DNA from: Phycicoccus sp. CSK15P-2
Lineage (GTDB): Bacteria > Actinomycetota > Actinomycetes > Actinomycetales > Dermatophilaceae
Direction: 5' to 3'
Assembly (NCBI RefSeq): GCF_016888005.1
Contig: NZ_JAFDVE010000013.1
Span: forward strand, 1-64,000
DNA: 64,000 nt
Made by a program: the position numbers and the translations under genes. Of the stretch, positions 55,269-63,318 are shown in pieces. Below the pieces are notes generated by a model. That model made no database searches. It had not been told where the DNA came from and saw only the letters and a program-made list of their open reading frames with translations. Numbering within the stretch: the first letter of the stretch is position 1; every line of letters starts with the position of its first letter.

Positions 55269-55889
55269 ATGACCGATCACATCGAGGTCGTCGGGACCGG
55301 GACCGCCGTCGCCACGCCGGACGTCGTCGTCCTCGACGTCCGGGTCAGCACGGAGGCCGACGATGTCGCCGGAGCGCTCGGTGCGCTGACCGACCGGCTC
55401 GACGGCGCGATGCAGGCGGCCGCCGACCACGGCGTCGCGGCCGCGGACCGGCGGACGACCGGGATGGGCCTCGTCCCGCGCTGGCACCCCGAGCGGCAGC
55501 GCACGGACGGATTCACGGCGTCGCAGTCGGTCCGGCTGCGGGTCCGGGACCGCGACCGGCTGGGCGACCTCGTCGCCGCGCTCGCCGGTGCGGCCGGGGA
55601 CGCGCTCGGCATCGACGGCGTCACGGCCGAGGTCGCCGACCCCGGCCCGCTGCGCGAGCGGGCCCGGGCAGCGGCCTTCGCGGACGCGTGGGCACGCGCC
55701 GGGCAGTACGCCGGCCTCGCCGGCCGACACCTCGGTCCCGTCCTGCGGGTCACCGAGGAGACGGGCGAGCCGGGCGGCCACGCCCCGCAGGTACGGCTCG
55801 CCGCTGCCGAGACGGCGCCGGGGGTCGAGACGGGCTCCACCGAGATCGCCGTCGTCGCGCGCGTCCGCTTCGCCCTGGGACCGGCGTGA
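55269..55889 (+). CDS. SIMPL-domain (DUF541) protein
   Basis: 206 aa. IEVVGTGTAVATPDVVVLDV, VSTEADDVAGALG and a C-terminal EIAVVARVRFALG beta strand are SIMPL features. No signal peptide. TACAGT (55256-55261) ends 7 nt before the ATG, so leaderless. GTGA overlap with the next gene. Confidence 0.85.
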   Translation: MTDHIEVVGTGTAVATPDVVVLDVRVSTEADDVAGALGALTDRLDGAMQAAADHGVAAADRRTTGMGLVPRWHPERQRTDGFTASQSVRLRVRDRDRLGDLVAALAGAAGDALGIDGVTAEVADPGPLRERARAAAFADAWARAGQYAGLAGRHLGPVLRVTEETGEPGGHAPQVRLAAAETAPGVETGSTEIAVVARVRFALGPA

Positions 55890-56494
55890 CCTGGGTCGAC
55901 GCCCTGGGGTGGTTCGGCTCGGCCCTGCTCGTGTTCAGCCTGCTCCAGGCCCGCATCCTGCGGCTGCGGGTGCTCAACACCGTGGCCTGCGCCATCCTCG
56001 TCGTCTTCAACGCGGCGCTCGCGGTGTGGCCGATGGTGGCGATGAACGTCGTGCTGGCGGTCATCAACGGCGTGTTCATCGTGCGGCTCCTGCGCGAGCG
56101 CCGCTCGGACGACGGGTACGCGGTCCTCGAGGTGGCCGAGGACGACGCCTACCTGGCCCACTTCCTGCGCGTCCACCGGCACGACATCGCGAGGTTCTTC
56201 CCGGAGTTCGCCGCGGGGGCGGGACGGGCGGCGTACCTCGTCCAGCGCGGGGACGAGACGGCCGGCGCCATCCTCGTGCGGGACGTGGGTGGCGGCACCG
56301 CCCAGGTGGAGCTCGACTACGTCACGCCCCGCTTCCGCGACCTCGCACCCGGCGAGTTCGTGTACCGCCGCTCGGGGCTGTTCCGCACCCGCGGCTTCGA
56401 GCGCGTCCTCACCCCGCCGGGGATGGTCGAGCCCTACTACGGCCGCCTCGGGTTCGCCCGGGACGGCGACCACTACCGGCTCGACGTAGCGTGA
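55886..56494 (+). CDS. YgjV-like membrane protein with GNAT-like C terminus
   Basis: 202 aa. Two to three N-terminal helices (WFGSALLVFSLLQARILRL, VLNTVACAILVVFNAALAVW), then a soluble part with VAEDDAYLAHFLRVHRHDI and PYYGRLGFARDGDHYRL, resembling an acyltransferase. Function unknown. GTG start, translationally coupled. Confidence 0.75.
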   Translation: MTWVDALGWFGSALLVFSLLQARILRLRVLNTVACAILVVFNAALAVWPMVAMNVVLAVINGVFIVRLLRERRSDDGYAVLEVAEDDAYLAHFLRVHRHDIARFFPEFAAGAGRAAYLVQRGDETAGAILVRDVGGGTAQVELDYVTPRFRDLAPGEFVYRRSGLFRTRGFERVLTPPGMVEPYYGRLGFARDGDHYRLDVA

Positions 56495-56584
56495 CAGGCA
56501 TCTCCCCAGGCGACTGTTCGCCCAGCTGCTCGTGGCGGCCACGGGTTACGCGGGAACCGACCCGTTCAGGTCCCGGAGAAGGCG

Positions 56585-56655
56585 GTCGCACAGCGGCGAA
56601 ATGGGCCATGGTGTAGCCGAACAGGTCGCACGGCGACGGGTGACGTCGCACGGCG
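56585..56655. repeat. Three GTCGCACRGCG direct repeats upstream of yefM
   Basis: GTCGCACAGCG at 56585, GTCGCACGGCG at 56625 and 56645: spacing 40 and 20 bp. The middle unit extends to the palindrome GTCGC-ACG-GCGAC. They lie just before the TA promoter. The rest of this 212-bp gap has nothing recognisable. Confidence 0.5.
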
Positions 56656-56664
56656 CACATTTTC

Positions 56665-56684
56665 GCTGAAATGTACAGTTCAGC
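56665..56684. promoter_or_regulatory. TA operator over the yefM -10
   Basis: GCTGAAATGTACAGTTCAGC is palindromic at 18 of 20 positions (core TGTACA, outer GCTGAA/TTCAGC) and contains the -10 TACAGT (56674-56679). Placement fits autorepression by YefM, with or without RelE. Confidence 0.6.
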
Positions 56685-56706
56685 TGCCATGGCGCACCGT
56701 GGGGTC

Positions 56707-56970
56707 ATGAGTGAGATCACCGTGAGCGACGCCCGGGCTCGGCTGGCCGATGTCGTCGACTCCGCCCGCGTCGGGCACGATCCCGTCTACCTGACCCGGC
56801 GCGGCCAGCGGGTGGCTGCCGTGATCGACGCCGACGACCTGGACCGGCTGATCGCCGCCGCGGAAGACTTGGCCGACATCGAGGCCGCCGCAGCAGCCCG
56901 CGCCGAGATCCAGGACGGCGAGGCGGCGATCCCGTGGGAGCAGGTCAAGGCCGACCTCGGCCTGGCATGA
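56707..56970 (+). CDS. YefM/Phd-family antitoxin
   Basis: 87 aa. EITVSDARARLADVVDSARV is the Phd/YefM DNA-binding fold, then YLTRRGQRVAAVIDADDLDRL and a C-terminal toxin-binding acidic tail. ATG 56707 agrees with the family start; ATG 56689 is an upstream option 9 nt after the -10. ATGA overlap with the relE remnant. Confidence 0.87.
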   Translation: MSEITVSDARARLADVVDSARVGHDPVYLTRRGQRVAAVIDADDLDRLIAAAEDLADIEAAAAARAEIQDGEAAIPWEQVKADLGLA

Positions 56971-57215
56971 CGTACCGGATCGAGGTCGCCCCCGCCGCGT
57001 TGCGTCAGCTCCGGAAGGTGGGCCCTGCCGCGCGGCGCCGCGTCCAGGCGGCCATCGAGCTGCTTGCCGACCAGCCGCGCCCGAGTGGTGCCAAGAAGCT
57101 GGTCGGTGGGGACGGGGGGTGGCGCTGCTTGTGCGATGGCCGCGACGACGACGAGTTCCTCGACAGTAGATGCGGAGACGGCGATGAGGCCGTGGGCTAC
57201 TCCAAAGTGGCCTGA
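56967..57215 (+). pseudogene. RelE-family toxin, disrupted
   Basis: The first 51 residues are normal RelE (YRIEVAPAALRQLRKVGPAA, then VQAAIELLADQPRPSGAKKL). After GGDGG at a run of six G (57114-57119) the frame continues as unrelated residues to 57215. In another frame from 57119 to 57169 the reading VALLVRWPRRRRVPRQ-stop resembles a RelE C terminus. About 15-18 codons, including the usual GDYR segment, are absent. A deletion with frame loss is the simplest reading. The antitoxin gene remains intact. Confidence 0.75.
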
Positions 57216-57221
57216 GCGGGA

Positions 57222-57605
57222 TCATCTGATCCGAGGCTCGGTACCTGCCCTGATGCGGGCAGCGATGTCCGGGACGTCATCGAGCTCTCCCGACGCGACC
57301 TCGATGACGAGCGTGTAGGCCTCGTCGTTGGTGAGGGTGAGCCGGTACCCGTTCAGCCCCAAGAACGCGATGGTGCCCGCGAGGGCCAACCGCTTGTTGC
57401 CGTCGACCAACGCATGGTTGCGCGCCAGCGAGTGCAGCAGCGCGCCCGCCTTGTCCGCGAGCCCTTCGTAGGCGTCCGCGCCGAAGGCGGTCGCCTGCGG
57501 TCGCGCCAGCGCTGACTCCAGCAGCCCGTGGTCGCGCACCGGCACCTCGGGTCCGAGCGTCCGCTCGGCGACGTGCAGGAGTTCGGGCAGGGTCAGGTAG
57601 ATCAC
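57222..57605 (-). CDS. Doc/Fic-family toxin (death-on-curing)
   Basis: 127 aa. LTLPELLHVAERTLGPEVPV and the Fic/Doc motif HALVDGNKRLALAG (usual HxFxDGNKR; Phe is Leu) indicate a kinase-like Doc toxin that phosphorylates EF-Tu in E. coli P1. GTG start overlaps the antitoxin stop (GTGA). Convergent with the relE remnant. Confidence 0.88.
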   Translation of the reverse strand: MIYLTLPELLHVAERTLGPEVPVRDHGLLESALARPQATAFGADAYEGLADKAGALLHSLARNHALVDGNKRLALAGTIAFLGLNGYRLTLTNDEAYTLVIEVASGELDDVPDIAARIRAGTEPRIR

Positions 57606-57805
57606 TGACCGAGCCGCTCCAGGGCCTCGGCGTACCGGGGCAGCTCCTCGTCGAGGACCTGGTCGAGCAGCTCGGCCCTACTGTGGCTCTCCACGTACTC
57701 GCGAACGGCCTGTCGGGCCACGTCCTGCATCGAACGGGACTCGAGCTGCGCGCGGCGACGCAACGCCTCGGACTCCTCGTCGGTCAGTCGGAGGGTCATC
57801 GCCAT
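57602..57805 (-). CDS. Ribbon-helix-helix antitoxin of the Doc module
   Basis: 67 aa. MTLRLTDEESEALRRRAQLE and MQDVARQAVREYVESHSRAE are a CopG-type RHH DNA-binding fold, with a C-terminal toxin-binding tail. ATG 57805 used because TACCAT (57812-57817, minus) ends 6 nt upstream; ATG 57799 also possible. Confidence 0.82.
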   Translation of the reverse strand: MAMTLRLTDEESEALRRRAQLESRSMQDVARQAVREYVESHSRAELLDQVLDEELPRYAEALERLGQ

Positions 57806-57811
57806 GACGAA

Positions 57812-57851
57812 ATGGTATCACCTGTGACACCAGATGTCGGCGTGGTGTCAC
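57812..57851. promoter_or_regulatory. Operator repeats of the Doc antitoxin promoter
   Basis: Three related half-sites: TGGTATCAC (57813-57821), GTGACACCA (57824-57832) and TGGTGTCAC (57843-57851). The latter two are perfect inverse copies, 10 bp apart. The first overlaps the -10. This is a likely autorepression site. The remaining 57852-58055 stretch has no recognisable feature. Confidence 0.65.
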
Positions 57852-58078
57852 GACGCCCGGACGTGCTCGGCAGGCGGCGGTGTGGGGTCAGCGTGCCAAC
57901 CAGACCTTCAGCAGTCTCACTGCCCTCACAGCCTGCCTGTGTCGCCCGTGTCAGTTTCCTGGCGTGATCGGATCGGTCTCGACGTGGCACCCTGTGTCCG
58001 TAGGGCGAAGACGCCTGACCTGGCTTATTTGTGCAGGTAAAGCATCTCTTGTGCCTGAACAGCGTGGGAGTGCGCCGA

Positions 58079-58447
58079 TGGTGGAGGTGGCGGGAATCGA
58101 ACCCGCGTCCACTGACACGTGACCAGGGCTTCTCCGGGTGCAGTGCGCTGAGGATTTTCTCGGCCCCGGGGCTCGCGCGCACACGTTCCCCGACAGGCCC
58201 AGCCGAGGTGGGAGTCCCGCGTCGCCCCTCGGCGCGACGACGCAGCAAGATCTCTAGATGACGCTGGTGACTAGGCCGAGATCATGCCCAGGCCAACGGA
58301 CTTCGGGCTCGCTCAGGCGGCGAGGGCGAAGTCGGTGCGCTTGGAATCGGCACCTGTTGGTTTGCACGGATCGTTGTACGAGATGACCGTGCGTCCTCGA
58401 CCCGCTTCCCACTGACCAGCACGTCAATGTCGAAACCGATCACCCCC
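58079..58447 (-). ncRNA. ssrA: tmRNA (ssrA)
   Basis: 369 nt. 5' end GGGGGTGATCGGTTTCGAC pairs through GGGGGTG with CACCTCC near the 3' end, which ends in GGTTCGATTCC (T arm) and CCA (58081-58079). Tag ORF at 58351-58313: resume codon GCC, tag ADSKRTDFALAA then TGA. It rescues stalled ribosomes with SmpB. Confidence 0.95.
58313..58351 (-). other. tmRNA proteolysis tag reading frame
   Basis: Twelve codons from GCC encode ADSKRTDFALAA followed by TGA. The LAA end is the ClpXP degron. Confidence 0.9.
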
Positions 58448-58471
58448 GTGAGGGGCTCACTCCCACGCTGT

Positions 58472-59470
58472 TCACTTGTTGCGGCGGGCGCCACGATGAC
58501 ATGTGCGGTCGGTGGCGTCAACCGACCTGTGGAACGCCGCACATGCCTTCCCTGTTCCCCGGCTCTTGGCGCGGGCGTGCGCCGCCGTGCGGGACGAGCC
58601 CTTCCGGTTCGTCGCCGAGGCCTTGCGCGAGGCGCCCCTCGCCTTGGCCGCCGACTTCCGGGAGCCGGCCTTCGCCTTGGCCGCCGACTTGCGCGAACCG
58701 GCCTTCGCCTTGGCCGCCGACTTCCGGGAGCCGGCTTTCGCCTTGGCCGCCGACTTGCGCGAGCCGGCCTTCGCCTTGGCCGCCGACTTCCGGGAGCTGC
58801 TCCTCGCCGTGGACGACTCGGCCACCGACGGTCTGGTCACGTTCCTCGCGCGCACCGGGTCGTTCAGGGCGGCGGTCCTGCCCGTCGAGTCCGTGGCCGC
58901 CGCCGGCTCGGAGGTCGGCTTGGTCCGCCCGTTCCCGGGACGCGTGGGCTCGGCGGTCGGCTTTCCGGGCTTGCTCGGCTGGGCCGTCGGGCGTGGCGGC
59001 TGGGCGGTGCGGCCCGGCGGGACGGCACCACCGCGCGACGGGATGCCTGACGACCGCGGCGCGGGGTCGTCCGCCGTGTCGTCGGTGCCCTGCTGCGCGT
59101 CGTCGGAGCGGTCGTCACGCTGCTGCGCCGGGGTGGTCGAGCCCGAGTCCCCCGGTGAGGTCGGTGTCCGGGAGGGAGGCGCCGTGCTCGGGGCCTCGGT
59201 CGGGCTCGGCTCGGGCGGGGTCTCCGTCGAGGGGATGTCGCCCGGGCCGAGGACGATCGGCGAGCCGGGCTCGCTCAGCAGGTCCGGGATCCCGCTCTCC
59301 TCGTAGATGTACGCCGGGACCTTCGTGATGATCCCGAGGGCCGTCAGGGCGTCCGGCTGCAGCGCGACGGCGCTGCCGAGGGCCGCGACACCGGCACAGG
59401 CGACACCGGCCGCCTGGAGCGCGCTGATGCGCGTCGGAGCGGCCGGGCGTCTCTTCCCCGGCTGGGCCAC
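58472..59470 (-). CDS. Membrane-anchored protein with histone H1-like repeat tail
   Basis: 332 aa. Basic N terminus, one hydrophobic helix (LQAAGVACAGVAALGSAVAL), a 130-residue Pro/Ser/Thr/Asp linker, then five copies of an 11-residue unit SRKSAAKAKAG and a basic, Cys-containing end. The tail composition is like histone H1/Lsr2-associated Lys-Ala repeats. No family recognised. The positive-inside rule suggests the tail is outside; it could bind DNA, teichoic acid or glycan. GTG start; TAGTGT (59477-59482, minus) ends 6 nt upstream. Confidence 0.72.
   Translation of the reverse strand: MAQPGKRRPAAPTRISALQAAGVACAGVAALGSAVALQPDALTALGIITKVPAYIYEESGIPDLLSEPGSPIVLGPGDIPSTETPPEPSPTEAPSTAPPSRTPTSPGDSGSTTPAQQRDDRSDDAQQGTDDTADDPAPRSSGIPSRGGAVPPGRTAQPPRPTAQPSKPGKPTAEPTRPGNGRTKPTSEPAAATDSTGRTAALNDPVRARNVTRPSVAESSTARSSSRKSAAKAKAGSRKSAAKAKAGSRKSAAKAKAGSRKSAAKAKAGSRKSAAKARGASRKASATNRKGSSRTAAHARAKSRGTGKACAAFHRSVDATDRTCHRGARRNK
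58635..58799 (-). repeat. Five 33-bp tandem repeats
   Basis: Units begin at 58635, 58668, 58701, 58734 and 58767. Two variants alternate (TTCCGGGAG and TTGCGCGAR at the same position), giving a 66-bp higher-order period. They encode the SRKSAAKAKAG units. Confidence 0.9.
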
Positions 59471-59651
59471 GCGCGCACACTACCGGTGGAAGGCCCCCGT
59501 AGGGAGGGGTGTGGGCACCCGTCCGACCGTTCGTCCGAGGCAGGACCGGCCGTCTCGGTGGACGGTCAGGTGGAGGGCGCGGAGCCGCCCGTGCGGGCGG
59601 TCTCACTAGGGTGGTCTCCCGTCCTCGCGTCGCCGACTCGGAGGTCCGTCC

Positions 59652-62600
59652 GTGTTCCAGAAGATCCTCGTCGCCAACCGCGGGGAGATCGCCGTCCGCG
59701 CCTTCCGCGCGGCGACCGAGCTCGGGGCCAAAACCGTCGCGGTCTTCCCCCACGAGGACCGAACGAGCGAGCATCGGCTGAAGGCCGACGAGTCGTACGA
59801 GATCGGCGAGGAGGGGCACCCCGTCCGGGCCTACCTGGACCACGAGAACATCGTCCGGGTCGCGGCCCTGTGCGGCGCGGACGCGGTGTACCCCGGCTAC
59901 GGCTTCCTCTCCGAGAACCCCGACCTCGCCGAGGCCTGCGAGGCCCACGGCATCACCTTCATCGGCCCTCCGGCCTCGGCGCTGCACCTCGCGGGCAACA
60001 AGGCGCGGGCCATCGCGGCCGCGCGGGAGGCCGGGCTGCCGACGCTGCGCGGTGCCGAGCCGACGACAGACCTCGACGCCCTCACGACCGCGGCCGAGGA
60101 GATCGGCTTCCCGGTGTTCGTCAAGGCGGTCTCCGGGGGCGGCGGGCGCGGGATGCGCCGGGTCGACGGACCCGAGACGCTGCGCGATGCCCTCGAGTCG
60201 GCCCAGCGCGAGGCGGACGCCGCCTTCGGCGACCCGACCCTCTACCTCGAGGAGGCCGTCGTCCGGCCGCGGCACATCGAGGTCCAGGTCCTCGCGGACG
60301 CCGAGGGGCAGGTGCTGCACCTCTACGAGCGCGACTGCTCGGTGCAGCGGCGGCACCAGAAGGTCGTCGAGATCGCGCCGGCCCCGAACCTCGACCCCGA
60401 CCTGCGCGCGAGCATCTGCGCCGACGCCGTCCGCTTCGCCCAGGCCATCGGGTACCGCAACGCGGGGACCGTCGAGTTCCTCCTCGGCGAGGACGGCCGC
60501 TACGTCTTCATCGAGATGAACCCGCGCATCCAGGTCGAGCACACGGTGACCGAGGAGGTCACCGACGTCGACCTCGTCGCGAGCCAGATGCGGATCGCCG
60601 CCGGAGCCACCCATGCCGACCTCGGGCTGCGCCAGGACGAGATCCGAACCCGGGGGGCGGCGCTGCAGTGCCGGATCACGACCGAGGACCCGGCCAACGG
60701 CTTCCGCCCGGACGCGGGGACCATCACCGTGTACCGGTCCGCGGGCGGCGGTGGCGTTCGGCTCGACGGCGGGACGGTGTTCGTCGGCGCGCAGGTCAGC
60801 CCGCACTTCGACTCGATGCTCGTCAAGCTCACCTGCCGCGGGCGCGACTTCGAGGCCGCGGTCCGCCGGGCCCGCCGGGCGCTGGCCGAGTTCCGCATCC
60901 GTGGCGTCTCGACGAACATCCCGTTCCTCGCCGGTGTGCTCGACGACCCGGCGTTCCGCCGCGGCGAGGCGACGACGTCGTTCATCGACGAGCGTCCGGA
61001 GCTGCTCGAGGCCCGTACCCCCGCCGACCGCGGCACCAAGCTCCTCCAGTACCTCGCGGACGTCACCGTCAACCAGCCGCACGGGCCGGCGCGCACCCAC
61101 CTCGAGCCGCGGACCAAGCTGGCCGAGCTCGACACCGACGCACCCCTGCCCCCGGGCAGCCGCGACCTGCTGCAGCGGCTCGGGCCGGCCGGGTTCGCGG
61201 CGCAGCTGCGGGAGCGCACCGACGTCCCGGTCACCGACACGACGTTCCGGGACGCCCACCAGAGCCTCCTCGCGACCCGGATGCGCACCCGCGACCTCCT
61301 GCAGGTGGCCAGGCACGTCTCGCGGACGACGCCGCAGCTGCTGTCGGTCGAGGCGTGGGGCGGGGCCACGTACGACGTCGCGCTGCGCTTCCTCCACGAG
61401 GACCCGTGGGAGCGGCTGGCCCTGCTGCGCGAGGCGATGCCGAACGTCCCGCTGCAGATGCTGCTCCGCGGTCGGAACACCGTGGGCTACACGCCGTACC
61501 CCACCCGGGTGACCGACGCGTTTGTCCACGAGGCTGCGCGCACCGGGCTCGACATCTTCCGCATCTTCGACTCGCTCAACGACGTCGACCAGATGCGCCC
61601 CGCGGTCGACGCCGTGCTCGAGACCGGCACGGCCGTCGCCGAGGTGGCGCTCTGCTACACCGGCAACCTGATGGACCCGGGCGAGGACCTCTACACCCTC
61701 GACTACTACCTGCGGCTCGCCGAGGCGATCGTCGGCACCGGCGCGCACGTCCTGGCGATCAAGGACATGGCCGGGTTGCTGCGGGCCCCCGCGGCGCGCC
61801 GGCTCGTCACCGCACTGCGCGAGCGCTTCGACCTGCCGGTGCACCTGCACACCCACGACACCGCGGGCGGGCAGGTCGGGACGTTGCTCGCGGCGATCGA
61901 CGCGGGTGTCGACGCCGTGGACGCCGCGACCGCCACGATGGCCGGGACGACGAGCCAGCCGAGCCTGTCGGCCCTCGTCGCCGCCACGGACGACACCGAC
62001 CGGGAGACCGGCCTGGACATCGACGCCGTGTTCGCCCTCGAGCCGTACTGGGAGGCCGTACGCCAGGTCTACGCACCGTTCGAGTCGGGCCTGGCCTCCC
62101 CCACCGGGCGGGTGTACTTCCACGAGATCCCGGGCGGCCAGCTGTCCAACCTGCGCCAGCAGGCCATCGCGCTCGGCCTGGGCGACCGCTTCGAGGACAT
62201 CGAGGACATGTACGCGGCGGCCAACCGCATCCTCGGCAACCTCGTCAAGGTCACCCCGTCCAGCAAGGTCGTCGGTGACCTCGCGCTCGCCCTCGTCGGC
62301 GCCGGGGCCGACCCGGCCGACTTCGAGGAGAACCCGACCTCCTACGACATCCCCGACTCGGTCATCGGCTTCCTCGAGGGTGAGCTCGGCGACCCGCCCG
62401 GCGGATGGCCGGAGCCGTTCCGGTCCAAGGCTCTCGAGGGGCGCAAGGCCAAGCCCCGGGTCACCGAGCTCACCGACGAGCAGGAGAAGGCGCTCGTCAC
62501 GGACACCCGACGCACCCTGAACACCCTGCTCTTCCCGGGACCGACCGAGGAGTTCGAAGAGACCCGCGAGCTCTACGGCGACCTGTCCGTCCTCGGGACC

Positions 62601-63032
62601 ACCGAGTTCCTCCACGGCCTGGAGTACGGCGAGGAGTACGAGGCGGAGATCGAGGCCGGCAAGCGCCTGCTCCTCGGCATCAGCTCCGTGGGCGAGGCCG
62701 ACCGACAGGGGATGCGCACCGTGATGTGCACCCTGAACGGACAGTTCCGCCCGGTGCAGGTGCGTGACCGCTCGGTCGAGGTCGAGACCAAGGCCGCCGA
62801 GAAGGCCGACCCCTCGAACCCCGGTCACGTCGCCGCGCCGTTCGCCGGGGTCGTCACCCCCGCCGTGGCCGAGGGCGACACCGTCGAGCCCGGCGGCGTG
62901 GTCGCGACCATCGAGGCGATGAAGATGGAGGCCAACATCACCTCCCCCACCGGAGGCACCGTCGAGCGCCTCGCGATCGACGGCCACCAGCAGGTCGAAG
63001 GCGGCGACCTCGTCCTCGTCGTCTCGGGCTGA
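59652..63032 (+). CDS. pyc: Pyruvate carboxylase
   Basis: 1126 aa. Biotin carboxylase (KILVANRGEIAVRAFRAATE, VKAVSGGGGRGMR, EMNPRIQVEHTVTEEV), carboxyltransferase (TDTTFRDAHQSLLATRMRT, FDSLNDV), allosteric-linker and biotinyl domain with EAMKMEANI (biotinylated Lys). It carboxylates pyruvate to oxaloacetate. GTG start with GGAGGT upstream; TAGGGT at 59606-59611 is a possible -10. Confidence 0.97.
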   Translation: MFQKILVANRGEIAVRAFRAATELGAKTVAVFPHEDRTSEHRLKADESYEIGEEGHPVRAYLDHENIVRVAALCGADAVYPGYGFLSENPDLAEACEAHGITFIGPPASALHLAGNKARAIAAAREAGLPTLRGAEPTTDLDALTTAAEEIGFPVFVKAVSGGGGRGMRRVDGPETLRDALESAQREADAAFGDPTLYLEEAVVRPRHIEVQVLADAEGQVLHLYERDCSVQRRHQKVVEIAPAPNLDPDLRASICADAVRFAQAIGYRNAGTVEFLLGEDGRYVFIEMNPRIQVEHTVTEEVTDVDLVASQMRIAAGATHADLGLRQDEIRTRGAALQCRITTEDPANGFRPDAGTITVYRSAGGGGVRLDGGTVFVGAQVSPHFDSMLVKLTCRGRDFEAAVRRARRALAEFRIRGVSTNIPFLAGVLDDPAFRRGEATTSFIDERPELLEARTPADRGTKLLQYLADVTVNQPHGPARTHLEPRTKLAELDTDAPLPPGSRDLLQRLGPAGFAAQLRERTDVPVTDTTFRDAHQSLLATRMRTRDLLQVARHVSRTTPQLLSVEAWGGATYDVALRFLHEDPWERLALLREAMPNVPLQMLLRGRNTVGYTPYPTRVTDAFVHEAARTGLDIFRIFDSLNDVDQMRPAVDAVLETGTAVAEVALCYTGNLMDPGEDLYTLDYYLRLAEAIVGTGAHVLAIKDMAGLLRAPAARRLVTALRERFDLPVHLHTHDTAGGQVGTLLAAIDAGVDAVDAATATMAGTTSQPSLSALVAATDDTDRETGLDIDAVFALEPYWEAVRQVYAPFESGLASPTGRVYFHEIPGGQLSNLRQQAIALGLGDRFEDIEDMYAAANRILGNLVKVTPSSKVVGDLALALVGAGADPADFEENPTSYDIPDSVIGFLEGELGDPPGGWPEPFRSKALEGRKAKPRVTELTDEQEKALVTDTRRTLNTLLFPGPTEEFEETRELYGDLSVLGTTEFLHGLEYGEEYEAEIEAGKRLLLGISSVGEADRQGMRTVMCTLNGQFRPVQVRDRSVEVETKAAEKADPSNPGHVAAPFAGVVTPAVAEGDTVEPGGVVATIEAMKMEANITSPTGGTVERLAIDGHQQVEGGDLVLVVSG

Positions 63033-63139
63033 GCCGCACGATCGGCCCCGTTCGGTGCCGCCGCGGCCTACGGTGGAGGGACCGCACCCGGTCAAGAAGC
63101 GGCCCTGTGCGCCCGTCACCGCAGACGAAGGAGAACGCG

Positions 63140-63313
63140 ATGGGTTTCGACGACAAGATCGAGAACGCCAAGATCGACGCCGAGGGCAAGACCAAGGAGG
63201 CCGCCGGGAAGGCGACCGACGACGAGCGGCTCGAGACCGAGGGCAAGTCCAAGCAGGCCGAGTCGGACATCCGCCAGGCCGGCGAGAAGGTCAAGGACGC
63301 CTTCAAGCACTGA
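63140..63313 (+). CDS. CsbD-family stress protein
   Basis: 57 aa, charged: DDKIENAKIDAEGKTKEAAG, ATDDERLETEGKSKQAE and VKDAFKH match CsbD. Members are general-stress induced. ATG with GAAGGAG upstream; TACGGT (63069-63074) is a possible -10. Terminator follows. Confidence 0.9.
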   Translation: MGFDDKIENAKIDAEGKTKEAAGKATDDERLETEGKSKQAESDIRQAGEKVKDAFKH

Positions 63314-63318
63314 CCCGT

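Larger units (their letters stand above)
58056..58474. repeat. 17-bp perfect inverted repeat enclosing tmRNA
   Basis: TGAACAGCGTGGGAGTG at 58056-58072 and its exact reverse complement at 58458-58474 flank the tmRNA gene at 6 and 10 nt from its mature ends. In the precursor RNA they would pair outside the acceptor stem. The far arm begins with the TGA stop of the upstream gene. Confidence 0.9.

Noticed and set aside
57852-58055. Possible small gene between the Doc antitoxin and tmRNA
   Set aside because: Short frames on both strands lack ribosome sites, codon bias and recognisable motifs.
58282-58542. 86-codon minus-strand frame over tmRNA
   Set aside because: It reads across tmRNA in the wrong frame; the real tag frame is 58351-58313.
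58635-58799. CRISPR-like array
   Set aside because: Units are contiguous, in frame and without spacers; they encode protein repeats.
58503-59306. Plus-strand repeat protein with FALAADFREP units
   Set aside because: The minus strand has a membrane helix, a normal linker, G/C at third positions and a good promoter, so the plus reading is the shadow.
59115-63119. Minus-strand open frame of 1334 codons
   Set aside because: Antisense to pyruvate carboxylase, which has all family motifs.
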